Shown: in pieces, positions 26,561-35,267 of the stretch
How the letters are laid out: each line of letters opens with the position of its first letter
How positions within the stretch are numbered: position 1 is the stretch's first letter
NCBI GenBank assembly: GCA_964561605.1
Contig: CAZLQD010000039.1
Coordinates: forward strand, 1 to 64,000
Direction of reading: 5' to 3'
DNA: 64,000 nucleotides
Source of the DNA: JALUZX01 sp964561605
Lineage (GTDB): Bacteria > Planctomycetota > UBA1135 > JALUZX01
Notes under the pieces: generated by a model
What the model was told of the DNA's origin: nothing
The model's input: only the letters and a program-made list of their open reading frames with translations
The model's database searches: none
Translations under genes and position numbers: made by a program

Positions 26561-29077
26561 TCAGCGGATCGCCCAGACCCTACGTTTCCTTGTTACCGTA
26601 TACCTGGAGACCGTTTCACCATCCGCGACGGCGATCCAACGATGGCCCAGGAAGGATCGGAGGGATCTCTTCGCCCCCGGAGCCAGGACGAAGTACTTCT
26701 TCCTGCCCCCCGAAGGAGGAAGCCAGTAGATCGCCACCTCCCTCCGGGAGCGGTTCTCCATGACGACGGAGCAAGGGCCGCCCGGTCCCCCCTTGGGGAA
26801 ACCCGGCGGGGGCTCCACCCCCAGGAGGTTTTCCACGAACCAGTTCCACATCCTCCTCCTTCCGTAAGGCCCGCCCATCCCGTGGCCTGCGTCCGGGACG
26901 ACCAGGAGGTCGAAATCCTTCCCCTCCCGGATCAAAGCCTGGACGAACTGGAAAGTGGAGGCGAAAGGATTGACGTTCGTGTCCCGCAGGCCGTGGATCA
27001 GGAGGAGCCGTCCCTTCAACCTGGCGGCGCACTCCACGTTGGACTGGGCCTTGTACCAGGGGCCCGGAGGAAAGCCCATCCAGAGCTCGTTCCACCAGAC
27101 CTTGTCCGTCCGGTGATCGTGATTCCCCGATGCGGAAACGGCGACCTTGTAGAATTCGGGATGGTCGATGAGGGCTCTCGCCGCGTTGTATCCGCCTGCC
27201 GAGACTCCGTAGATCCCCACCCGGGTGAGATCCATCCAGGGCCGGGTCCGGGCGGCCGCCTTCATCCAGGCGATCCTGTCGGGGAAACCGCTGTCGGCCA
27301 GGTTCTTGTAGCTCACGTCCTGGAAGGCCTTGGACCGGTTGGAGGTCCCCATTCCGTCGATCATCACCACGACGAATCCCAACTCGGCCAGGGCCTGTTC
27401 CTTCCAGGCGGCCCGGAAGGACTTGGGCACGTAGGAATCCTGGGGCCCCGCGTAGATGTGCTCCACGACGGGATACTTCCGGGAAGGATCCAACCGGGAA
27501 GGCCTCCAGATCACCCCGTAGATCATGGTCCTCCCGTCCCTCCCGGGAGCCGCGAAGGGTTCGGGTGGAGGTACGCCGGCGGCGCGGAGGTCCCGGTCGT
27601 CGGCCTCTTCCAGGGTGAGCACCAGGGAGCCGTCGGAGGAACGCCGGAGCTCGGTTACGGGAGGCCGGTCCACCCGGGACCACCTGTCCAGGTAAAGGGA
27701 ACGGTCCGGCGAAAACTGGATCCGGTGGTCCCCGTCGGCCGGCGTGAGGGAGACCAACCTCTTGCCGTCCAGGCCGATCCTGTAGAAATGGAGGAAGTAA
27801 GGATCCCTCCCGGGCTCCATGCCCCCCGCCGAGAACCAGACTTCCCCTCTCTTCCCGTCCACCCTCTGAACCCCCCGGACCACCCAATTCCCCCTGGTCA
27901 CCTGCCGGACCAGGCGCCCCGTCTCTCCGTCGAAGAGGTAGAGGTGGTTCCAGCCGTCCCTCTCGGAGGCCCAGAGAACCCGCCTCCCCCCCTGGAGGAA
28001 GGAGTGGAAGGCCTTCATGGGAGGAAGGTTCGTCCTGCTACGCTCGTCGATCACCAACTTCGCCTCCCCCGTGAGGGAGTCCACCCTTACCAGGGCCCTC
28101 CTCTTGTAGCCCCTCCAGGTCCGGACATAGAAGAAGAACCGGCCCCGGCTCTCCCAGTAGATCGCCGGCGGGCCTTGCCAATCGATGGGGCCCGCCTTCA
28201 CCGGGTAGGATCTCCCCGATGGGACCCGGAAGATCCGGATCCGGTGCACAGGAAGCGGGTCGCCCGGAAGAGGATACACCTGCTTGTGGAGCCTGGGCCG
28301 GACCGAATCGGCGGGACGGACCTCCAGGGTGAACATCTCCTTCTCCGGCGCCGGGACGGTCCGGAAGGCGACGAGCCCCTTGGAATCGGGGAACCAAAGG
28401 AGGGACGTGTAGCCATCCGAGGGAGAACCGTCCCGGGAGAGAGCACGGCCCGCCTTCTTTCCCCGGGATCGGAGATGGATGTTGGAGGCCGATACGAAGG
28501 CCACCCACTTGCCGTCGGGGGAAGTCCTCTCCTTTCCCCCTCGCCGCTCCTGGACAGGAGGAGAAGGAAGAGCCCTCTCCATCCTGGGAGAGGAAGCCTC
28601 CCGGTCCGTCCTTTCCACCAGGGAGTAGTGGTCCAAGTCCAGGACCCAGTTCTTCCCCCCGGTCCGGAAGGTCAGGGACCGCCCGCCGGGAAGGAAGCGG
28701 ACGGACCGGAAAGGAAGCCCGGCGGGATCCACCGGACGGTGGAGGGCCTTGGACAGGAGGGCCGCCAGGCGTGCATGGTCGAAGGCCGGGCCCTTCTCGG
28801 CCTCGTCCCCATCCACCAGGACGAAGCTCCTCCCGCCCCTCACCTCCCGGAGATACCAGAACTTGTGGGTTTTTCCGATCCAGTGCGGGACCAAGCGGGC
28901 CATGTGGACGAGCCGCTCCATCGCAGGCGATCCGAAGCGTTCGGCCCTTTCACAGGCCCGGCCCGAGGGGGCACGTCCGTCCCTGGAGCAGGCTGAGAGA
29001 AAGAAGAGAAGGAGGGAGGAAAGGAGGACCCGGAAGATGGAAGGAGTAAAGAGAGAAGGAGAGAAGAATCCATCCAT
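26561..29077 (-). CDS. S9 (prolyl oligopeptidase / DPP IV-like) lipoprotein peptidase with C-terminal VHL-beta-like domain
   Basis: The protein has 838 residues from the ATG at 29077 (GAGG five bases upstream). A signal peptide ends 'LLLFFLSACSRDG', a lipobox. An N-terminal beta-propeller of DPP IV type covers about 60-500, with blades such as 'WFPDSKGLVAF'. The alpha/beta-hydrolase part has 'GVYGVSAGGYNAARAL'-type nucleophile elbow (S626), D699 in 'RDTNVNP' and H732 in 'DAGHGMGG', so the triad is complete. The final 69 residues ('ENRSRREVAIYWL', 'VLAPGAKRSLRSFLGHRWIAV') resemble the beta domain of the von Hippel-Lindau protein. It should cleave peptides in the periplasm or at the surface. 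It is divergent from the pga operon. Confidence 0.88.
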   Translation of the reverse strand: MDGFFSPSLFTPSIFRVLLSSLLLFFLSACSRDGRAPSGRACERAERFGSPAMERLVHMARLVPHWIGKTHKFWYLREVRGGRSFVLVDGDEAEKGPAFDHARLAALLSKALHRPVDPAGLPFRSVRFLPGGRSLTFRTGGKNWVLDLDHYSLVERTDREASSPRMERALPSPPVQERRGGKERTSPDGKWVAFVSASNIHLRSRGKKAGRALSRDGSPSDGYTSLLWFPDSKGLVAFRTVPAPEKEMFTLEVRPADSVRPRLHKQVYPLPGDPLPVHRIRIFRVPSGRSYPVKAGPIDWQGPPAIYWESRGRFFFYVRTWRGYKRRALVRVDSLTGEAKLVIDERSRTNLPPMKAFHSFLQGGRRVLWASERDGWNHLYLFDGETGRLVRQVTRGNWVVRGVQRVDGKRGEVWFSAGGMEPGRDPYFLHFYRIGLDGKRLVSLTPADGDHRIQFSPDRSLYLDRWSRVDRPPVTELRRSSDGSLVLTLEEADDRDLRAAGVPPPEPFAAPGRDGRTMIYGVIWRPSRLDPSRKYPVVEHIYAGPQDSYVPKSFRAAWKEQALAELGFVVVMIDGMGTSNRSKAFQDVSYKNLADSGFPDRIAWMKAAARTRPWMDLTRVGIYGVSAGGYNAARALIDHPEFYKVAVSASGNHDHRTDKVWWNELWMGFPPGPWYKAQSNVECAARLKGRLLLIHGLRDTNVNPFASTFQFVQALIREGKDFDLLVVPDAGHGMGGPYGRRRMWNWFVENLLGVEPPPGFPKGGPGGPCSVVMENRSRREVAIYWLPPSGGRKKYFVLAPGAKRSLRSFLGHRWIAVADGETVSRYTVTRKRRVWAIR

Positions 29078-29435
29078 TGCCACCTCGGCCGAACTACTCG
29101 AACCGGCCGGAAGGAAGCCCCATGGCCGGGAGCCCTCCCGGATTCGATGAAATTCCATTCGCCCACCCGGAATCGCCGCCTCGGAGAAGAAAAGGCCCCC
29201 CGGGCGGAAGTCCTCCCGGGGGAAAGAGACTCTCGAAGGAGGAGAGAAAAATTTCCACCCTTCCCGCGGAGGGTGAGAAATTTTTACACAACTGGGAAGG
29301 AAAACTCCTGGAAAACCCCTCGGGAAAGGTCATCTTTTCGCCCCGGCACGTTCCTTGCACCCCTTTCCCCGCCGGGAAGGCCCCCTCCCGGCTCCGTCGC
29401 CGCCGGTGATCTTTCCTCTTCCACGAGGAACTTCG
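29078..29435. promoter_or_regulatory. 358-bp divergent region between the S9 peptidase and pgaABCD
   Basis: No gene is supported here. It is richer in A/T than its surroundings and holds the start regions of two divergent transcripts. The notable element is the long inverted repeat at 29247-29285. I cannot place the start sites of either transcript with confidence. Confidence 0.5.
29247..29285. repeat. 15-bp inverted repeat with AT-rich outer arms, candidate operator
   Basis: AAAAATTTC-CACCCT (29247-29261) pairs with AGGGTG-a-GAAATTTTT (29270-29285) with one unpaired A and an 8-nt centre. AT-rich arms are rare in this genome. It lies 151 nt upstream of the pgaA-like start, and about 170 nt from the peptidase start on the other side. 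Confidence 0.5.
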
Positions 29436-31823
29436 ATGGGTCGAAACGAACCAAGGAGAGACTACGGCCGAAGTGCGCTCCGCAAGGGCCTTCCCTTCTG
29501 CGGAAAGGGAGTCTTCTTCCTCCTCGGGGCGACGGCCCTCCTGGCCGCCCATTCTTCCCCTCCCGCTTCCGCCCAGGAGAAGGAACGACTCCGGGCGGTG
29601 GCCCTGGCCCGCCGGGGGGAGGCCGGGGATGCCTCGAGGCTCCTGGAAAAACTCCGCCGGAAATACCCCGGGAACGAGAAAATCCTCTACGATCTCCTTG
29701 CAGTCTCCCTCTGGGCCGGAAAGCCCGGCCGGACCCTGGAACTCTTCCGGGAAGTGAAGGCGGACCGGGCCCCGGCCTTCGCCCTTTCCGCGGCGGCCCG
29801 GGCCGCCCGGGACCTGGGCCGCATGGAGGAAGCCCGGTCCATCTACGAAAGGGCGAGGGCCCGTTTCCCGGAGGATCGGGACCTCGCCCTGGGGCTGGCC
29901 TGGACCCTCTACCTGGACAGGGCGAGGGGAAACCCCTGGGAGAACCTCTTCCGGGTCCTTCGCCTCTGCCGGGAGCTCCCGGGGAAAGGCCGATTCCGGC
30001 GGGAGGCATTGCGCCTCCGGGCCTTCACGTGGAACGCCCTGGGAGCGCCCGGGGCGGCCCTGGCGATCGCCCTGAAGGCGCCGGCAGGCACGTTCTCTCC
30101 CGGGGAGATCCTCCTTCTCCGCCGGGCCCTGGCCGCCCTCGAGGTCCGGTGGGGCCGCATGGAACCGCCGGCGGTGGAGAAACGCCTGGAGGAACTGGAC
30201 CGGGCCGTGAAGGACCTGGAGGAGATCCTCAGGTCCCCGGGAGGTTGGAACCCCGCCACGGCGAGCGACCTGATCCAGGCCCTTGCGGCCCGGGGCAAAC
30301 CGAGGAAGGCCCTGGAAATCTTCCGCCGCCTCGGGGAGGAAGGGAGGAAACCCCGCCCCTACGCCCTTCCCCCCCTGGCCGATTGCTTCCTCCAGGTGGG
30401 AAGGCCCGGCGATGCGGTCCGCCTCTACCAGGACTACCTGGCCCTTCGACCCAAGGACGTCCAGGCCCGCCTCGGCCTGGTCTACGCCCTGGCCGACCTG
30501 GGCCGGACCGACGAAGCCATCGCCCTGGTGGAGGAACTCGAGAGGGAACTCCCCCCCTGGATCTGGAGGGAAGGAGCGCGCAAGCCCGACCAGAACCCCT
30601 CGAGAGTCCAGGCCGAGACGGCCGCCGCCCTGGTCCGGCTCTGGGGAGGAAAACCCGGGGAGGCCCAGGAAATCCTGGAGGACCTGGTCCGGCGGGCGCC
30701 GGCATCGCCGGGCTTCAGGGCCGAACTGGCAGGGGTCTACACGGCCCGGGGATGGTACCGCCGGTCCCGGGAGGAGATCCGGGCCGGCCTCTCCCTGGAC
30801 CCGGAATTCCCGGACCTGCTCTTGGTTTCGGCCCGAAACCGCCTGGAATCCCGGGACTTTCCCGCGGCGGAAGAGGAAATCCGCCGGGCCTTCCGGCTCT
30901 TCCCGGACCGGGGTGAGGCCCGGCGGCTCCACCGGGAGTGGGAGACCCGGGGCCTCCGCATCCTGGAGGTGACCGCCCGATCGGGCCGGAGCACGGGGGA
31001 CCAGGTGGGAAGCAGTGAATACCTTCTAGAAACCCGCCTCTCCTCGAGCCCCTTTCTCCACTCTTTCCGGGGATTCCTCCACCACAGGCTGGAGGGAGGA
31101 TCCTTCCCCGAAGGTTACTACCGCCTGGACCGGGCCGGCGTCGGCCTGGAATACCGGGGACCGGACCTGGACCTGGCAGGAGAGGCCTCGGACGACCTGG
31201 AAGGAGAGAGTGATCCAGGATTGCGGATTTCCGGGACCTGGAGGCCGGACGACACGTGGAGCCTGCCCTTCTCGGCGGCCCTCTCCAGCGAGGACACCCC
31301 TCTCCGGGCCCGCAAGAACGGAATCGAGGCCGACTCGGCCGACCTGGGGATCGCCTGGAGGGCCCACGAGTCCATGGAAGGACGCCTCTCGGCGGGAGTC
31401 CTCGACTTCGACGACGGAAACGACCGGTTCCACCTCCTGGCCTCCTTCAGGAGGACCCTCCACAGGACGGCCCTCTCCTCCCTGGATCTCTCCCTGGAAG
31501 GCTGGTACTCCTCCAACTCGAAGAAGAACAGGCCCTACTACAATCCCGAGAGGGACCTTTCCCTCCAGGCATCCCTCGCCTGGAAGAGGCGCCTCTACAG
31601 GCTAGGGACGCGCCTCCTCACCCAGACGGTCACCCTCTCCGGAGGGGAATACTTCCAGAAGAACTACGCCCCCGGCTTCATCGGATCCTTGGATTACGCT
31701 CTCCAGTTCGACCTGGACGACCGCCTCGGCTTCCTCGCCGCCCTGAGAGGGTCCATCGATCGGTACGACGGGAACAGGGAAACCTCCTTCCAGTTGACCC
31801 TGGGAACGACCTGGAGGTTCTGA
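29436..31823 (+). CDS. pgaA: PgaA-like outer-membrane exporter: TPR superhelix plus beta-barrel
   Basis: The protein has 795 residues from the ATG at 29436, which has GAGGA upstream and begins a plausible N-terminal signal ('GVFFLLGATALLAAHSSPPASAQ'). From about 55 to 530 it is built of TPR-like helix pairs ('RLLEKLRRKYPGNEKILYDLLAV', 'EARSIYERARARFPEDRDLALGLAWTL', 'DAVRLYQDYLALRPKDVQARLGLVYALADLG'). From about 530 it becomes alternating beta-strands and ends in Phe ('LTLGTTWRF'), the mark of an outer-membrane barrel. PgaA has this design and exports partly deacetylated poly-beta-1,6-GlcNAc. Sequence identity to characterised PgaA is likely low, so the symbol rests on architecture and on the pgaBCD genes that follow with a 1-nt overlap. 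Confidence 0.82.
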   Translation: MGRNEPRRDYGRSALRKGLPFCGKGVFFLLGATALLAAHSSPPASAQEKERLRAVALARRGEAGDASRLLEKLRRKYPGNEKILYDLLAVSLWAGKPGRTLELFREVKADRAPAFALSAAARAARDLGRMEEARSIYERARARFPEDRDLALGLAWTLYLDRARGNPWENLFRVLRLCRELPGKGRFRREALRLRAFTWNALGAPGAALAIALKAPAGTFSPGEILLLRRALAALEVRWGRMEPPAVEKRLEELDRAVKDLEEILRSPGGWNPATASDLIQALAARGKPRKALEIFRRLGEEGRKPRPYALPPLADCFLQVGRPGDAVRLYQDYLALRPKDVQARLGLVYALADLGRTDEAIALVEELERELPPWIWREGARKPDQNPSRVQAETAAALVRLWGGKPGEAQEILEDLVRRAPASPGFRAELAGVYTARGWYRRSREEIRAGLSLDPEFPDLLLVSARNRLESRDFPAAEEEIRRAFRLFPDRGEARRLHREWETRGLRILEVTARSGRSTGDQVGSSEYLLETRLSSSPFLHSFRGFLHHRLEGGSFPEGYYRLDRAGVGLEYRGPDLDLAGEASDDLEGESDPGLRISGTWRPDDTWSLPFSAALSSEDTPLRARKNGIEADSADLGIAWRAHESMEGRLSAGVLDFDDGNDRFHLLASFRRTLHRTALSSLDLSLEGWYSSNSKKNRPYYNPERDLSLQASLAWKRRLYRLGTRLLTQTVTLSGGEYFQKNYAPGFIGSLDYALQFDLDDRLGFLAALRGSIDRYDGNRETSFQLTLGTTWRF

Positions 31824-33502
31824 TGGAAAGAACGTCTCTCTTCGCCTGGATCCTCCTTCTCGCCGCTTCCCCCCTTCCCGCCGGGAGGAAACCCGATTTC
31901 CAGGCCCTTTGTTACCACGACGTACAGGACCGGGTGTGCGACCCCGACGGAATGGCCGTCTCGACGGCCAACCTGGTGGCGCAATTCCAATGGCTCCAAG
32001 CCCACGGGTTTCATCCCGTGAGCGTGGACGATCTCCTCTCCGCCGCCGGAGGAAAGAAGGAGCTCCCTCCCGACCCGATCCTCATCACCTTCGACGATGG
32101 TTTCCGGAGTTTTTATACAAGGGTCTATCCCCTTCTCCTCCGCTTCCGCTTTCCCGCCGTCTTGAGCCTGGTCGGGAAGTGGATGGAAGTACCGCCCGGC
32201 GGAACGGTGGACTATGGAGGCAAGCCCCTCCCCCGGGAAGCCTTCGTGACCTGGGAAGAAGTGCGGGAGATGACCGCCTCGGGCCTGGTGGAGATCGCTT
32301 CCCATACCTACGACCTGCACAAGGGGGTCCCGGCCAACCCCCAGGGGAACCTCCAGCCCGCCTTGAGAGCCAGGATCTACGACCCTGCCAGTGGCACCTA
32401 CGAGACCGACGAGACCTACGAAGGGCGTATCCGGCGGGACCTGGAACGCAACAGCAGCATCATCCTGTCCCGGACGGGCCGCAGGCCGAGGGTCGTCACC
32501 TGGCCCTACGGCAAGTCCAGCGGGCCCGCGAGGAGGATCGCCCGATCCCTCGGGATGGTCGTGGCCCTCTCCCTGAAGGAGGAGGATCCCAACTCCATCG
32601 ACGAGCTGGGAGACATCCACAGGAGACTGATGTACCGCAATCCAAGCCTGGAGAAATTCGTCTGGAGCATCCGCCATCCCCACCGCCTGGGCCCGAGACG
32701 CTTCCTCTTCCTGGACCTGGACCTGGTCTTCTCCGTGGACCCCGCCGTCCAGGAAAAGAGGCTGGGCATCCTCCTGGACCGGGTGAAGAGTCTCGGCGTA
32801 AACCGGGTTTGCCTGAAGGCCTGGTGGGACAGGGACGCCGACGGAAGACCGGAGGCCCTCTTCTTCCCCAACAGGGTGCTCCCGGTCCGGTCGGACCTTC
32901 TCAACCGGGCGGCCTGGCAGCTCTGGACCCGGGCATCGGTGGAGGTCTACGTGGAGATGCCGGGCCCTTCCAGCTTCGACCTTCCCTTCCCCAAAGTGCA
33001 GGAGATCTTCGAAGACCTGGGGAAGTACGCCGACTTCTCCGGCCTCGTCCTCCCGGGGAAGGAGAACTTTGGGAGAACGGCCGCCCTGGAAGCCTGCACC
33101 AGGGTCCACCTGCCCGAGCTCTTCACGGCCCGGAAATTCTCCCGGGCCCTTCCCCTTCCGCCTGGAAAGAAGGGGAGTCCCTCAACGTCCCGTCTCATGG
33201 AAGAGGAGAACCTGCTGATCTTCCTCCTCCCGGGAGGAAGGAAGCCGGCCCGCCTTGCAGGAAGGCCGGCCCTCCCCTGGGGAGCCCTTCCCAACCTCCA
33301 GGAGAAGATCCTCTTCGTCGTGGACGAGGAAGGTGAAGGCCCGGTCTTCCCGTCACCTTCCGCCTTGGACCTCCTCCGGTTCCTCCAGGTCGTGGGAATC
33401 CGGAATCTCGGTTACGCCCCCCGGAACTTCCTCGGACCGGACTACGTCGAAAGAAGTCTGCGTCCACTCCTTTCCGCCGAAGACTTCCCATTTCGAAGAT
33501 GA
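31823..33502 (+). CDS. pgaB: PgaB-like poly-beta-1,6-GlcNAc N-deacetylase
   Basis: The protein has 559 residues, with the start in a TGATG overlap with pgaA and GGAGG upstream. A signal peptide (about 1-20) is followed by a carbohydrate-esterase-4 domain: 'QALCYHDVQD', 'PILITFDDGFRSFYTRVYPLL' (D91, D92), 'VEIASHTYDLHKG' (H161 and H166, metal ligands) and 'VVTWPYGKSS'. The second half begins 'FLFLDLDLVFSVDPAVQEKRLGILLDRVKSLGVNRVCLKAW', matching the PgaB C-terminal glycosidase-like domain. E. coli PgaB is longer (about 670). The enzyme removes some N-acetyl groups in the periplasm before export. The neighbours make the assignment strong. Confidence 0.92.
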   Translation: MERTSLFAWILLLAASPLPAGRKPDFQALCYHDVQDRVCDPDGMAVSTANLVAQFQWLQAHGFHPVSVDDLLSAAGGKKELPPDPILITFDDGFRSFYTRVYPLLLRFRFPAVLSLVGKWMEVPPGGTVDYGGKPLPREAFVTWEEVREMTASGLVEIASHTYDLHKGVPANPQGNLQPALRARIYDPASGTYETDETYEGRIRRDLERNSSIILSRTGRRPRVVTWPYGKSSGPARRIARSLGMVVALSLKEEDPNSIDELGDIHRRLMYRNPSLEKFVWSIRHPHRLGPRRFLFLDLDLVFSVDPAVQEKRLGILLDRVKSLGVNRVCLKAWWDRDADGRPEALFFPNRVLPVRSDLLNRAAWQLWTRASVEVYVEMPGPSSFDLPFPKVQEIFEDLGKYADFSGLVLPGKENFGRTAALEACTRVHLPELFTARKFSRALPLPPGKKGSPSTSRLMEEENLLIFLLPGGRKPARLAGRPALPWGALPNLQEKILFVVDEEGEGPVFPSPSALDLLRFLQVVGIRNLGYAPRNFLGPDYVERSLRPLLSAEDFPFRR

Positions 33503-34764
33503 GTCTACCCGAAACGATCCAGTCCATCACCAGGGCCGTACAGGGGTTCACCTTCTACTACCCCCTTGCGGTGACCCACTTGTGGATCGTGGGAGCCATC
33601 TTCTTCTGGTTCCGCTGGGAGAGGGGAAGGAAAGCCCTCCTCCCCCCCGAACTCCCACCGGAACCTCCCGGGGTCACCCTGGTCGTGCCGTGTCACGACG
33701 AGGAGGATCTCGTTGAGGAGACCATCCGAAACCTGGCCCGCCAGGACTATCCCCTCTTCGAAATCCTGGCCGTGGACGACGGAAGTACCGACGCCACGGG
33801 CCGGATCCTGGACAGGCTCGCCGGGGAGATCTCCAACCTCAGGGTGCTCCACTTCGAGGAGAACCAGGGGAAGGCCATGGGCCTCTGCCGGGCCGCAGCG
33901 GCCTCCCGCTACGAATACCTGGTCTGTATCGACGGGGACGCCCTCTTGGATCCCGGGGCGGCGGGTTGGATGGTGAAGCACTTCCTGGAGAGCCCCCGAG
34001 TGGGCGCGGTAACGGGGAATCCGAGGATCCGCAACCGTTCCACCCTCCTGGGGAAGGTCCAGGTGGGGGAATACTCGGCCATCGTCGGGCTCACCAAGAG
34101 AGCCCAGAGGATCTACGGGAGGATCTTCACGGTCTCCGGCGCGATCTCGGCCTTCCGGAAGAGCGCCCTGGCCCAGGTGGGCTACTGGAGCCTGGACATG
34201 GTCACCGAAGACATCGACATCTCCTGGAAGCTCCAGCTCGCCGGGTGGGAGATCCGCTTCGAGCCCAACGCCCTCTGCTGGATTCGTATGCCCGAAACCA
34301 TTTCCGGGCTCTGGAAACAGAGGCTCCGCTGGGCCCAGGGCGGGGCCGAGGTCCTCCTCCGCCGCTTCCCCGATGCGGTCAGGTGGCGCTCCAGGAGGAT
34401 GTGGCCCATCCTCCTGGAATCCCTCTCGAGCATCTTCTGGAGTTATTCCCTGGCCGCCACAATCGTCCTATACCTGGCGGGAAAGGCCTTTTCCCTGCCC
34501 TCCGCCGTGAAGATGGGGACTTTCCTCCCCTCCTGGCCGGGAGCCGTCCTCGCCCTTGCATGCCTGGTACAGTTCGGAGTCAGCTTCTTCCTTGAATCCC
34601 GTTACGAAAGACGCCTGGGGAGGTATTTCTTCTGGATCGTCTGGTACCCCCTGGCCTTCTGGCTCATCAACCTCCTCACCCTGACAGCAGGTTTCCCCCG
34701 GGCTCTCTTCAAGAAGAAAGGCACCCGGGCCGTCTGGACGAGCCCCGACCGGGGCTGGGCCTGA
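33499..34764 (+). CDS. pgaC: PgaC-like poly-N-acetylglucosamine synthase, GT2
   Basis: The protein has 421 residues and starts in an ATGA overlap with pgaB. An N-terminal membrane helix precedes a processive GT2 domain with 'VTLVVPCHDEEDLVEETIRNLARQDYP', 'VDDGSTDAT', 'VCIDGDALLDPGAA', 'TEDIDISWKLQLAGW' and 'QRLRWAQGGAEVL' (the D, DxD, TED and QxxRW residues). Characteristic of PgaC/IcaA are 'GNPRIRNRSTLLGKVQVGEYSAIVGL' and 'FTVSGAISAFRKSAL'. Three or four C-terminal helices complete the pore. It polymerises UDP-GlcNAc at the inner membrane and needs the small PgaD partner encoded next. Confidence 0.95.
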   Translation: MSLPETIQSITRAVQGFTFYYPLAVTHLWIVGAIFFWFRWERGRKALLPPELPPEPPGVTLVVPCHDEEDLVEETIRNLARQDYPLFEILAVDDGSTDATGRILDRLAGEISNLRVLHFEENQGKAMGLCRAAAASRYEYLVCIDGDALLDPGAAGWMVKHFLESPRVGAVTGNPRIRNRSTLLGKVQVGEYSAIVGLTKRAQRIYGRIFTVSGAISAFRKSALAQVGYWSLDMVTEDIDISWKLQLAGWEIRFEPNALCWIRMPETISGLWKQRLRWAQGGAEVLLRRFPDAVRWRSRRMWPILLESLSSIFWSYSLAATIVLYLAGKAFSLPSAVKMGTFLPSWPGAVLALACLVQFGVSFFLESRYERRLGRYFFWIVWYPLAFWLINLLTLTAGFPRALFKKKGTRAVWTSPDRGWA

Positions 34765-34777
34765 AGGAGTAAACCCC

Positions 34778-35206
34778 ATGGACGACATCATCATCGACGA
34801 CTGCCGGGCCTTGCCCAAGTCCCGGAGATGGATGTCCAGGACCCTGACGGGCCTGTTCTGGGGGTTCTTTCTATACCTCCTCCACCCCCTCTTCGAGCTG
34901 GTCCCGGCCTTCCTCGGGGGAGAAGGGGAAGGGAAGGACGGCCCCTCCCCGGCCTGGTTCCTCCTTTCCTACCTTCTTTTCCTCGCCGGCATCGCCCTCC
35001 TCTTCCAGGCATGGATCCTATACGAGAGGAGCCTGGGGAAGATGGAGATGGAGAAAAGGACCCTTCCGGCCGGAGAAGATCCTCCCGGCCCCCGGGAGGG
35101 AGAGGCGGAGGCCCTGGAGGAATTGCGGATAGGGAAAGTCCTTCAACTCCGGCACCACCCCGACGGGAGGCTGGCCGGAGTGAAGAGACTCGATCCCTGC
35201 GCATGA
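34778..35206 (+). CDS. pgaD: PgaD-like synthase partner
   Basis: The protein has 142 residues, with ATG after AAGGAG, 13 nt downstream of pgaC. The short N-terminus 'MDDIIIDDCRALPKSRRW' precedes two hydrophobic helices ('LTGLFWGFFLYLLHPLFELVPAFL', 'AWFLLSYLLFLAGIALLFQAWILY'). The C-terminal part has 'EALEELRIGKVLQLRHHPDGRLAGVK', comparable in layout to the end of E. coli PgaD. With PgaC it forms the synthase complex, in E. coli activated by c-di-GMP binding at the interface. Such regulation here is inferred only. The call relies on size, topology and operon position. Confidence 0.85.
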   Translation: MDDIIIDDCRALPKSRRWMSRTLTGLFWGFFLYLLHPLFELVPAFLGGEGEGKDGPSPAWFLLSYLLFLAGIALLFQAWILYERSLGKMEMEKRTLPAGEDPPGPREGEAEALEELRIGKVLQLRHHPDGRLAGVKRLDPCA

Positions 35207-35217
35207 AGCACGATCCT

Positions 35218-35248
35218 CCCCGGGCCGGGAGATCCGTCCGGCCCGGGG
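35218..35248. terminator. 11-bp GC hairpin between convergent genes after pgaD
   Basis: CCCCGGGCCGG (35218-35228) pairs with 35238-35248 around a 9-nt loop. It sits 12 nt after the pgaD stop and 20 nt from the stop of the converging gene. A run of G follows and no T-run. It may terminate both messages. Confidence 0.5.
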
Positions 35249-35267
35249 GGGGGGAAAGATTCGGCCC

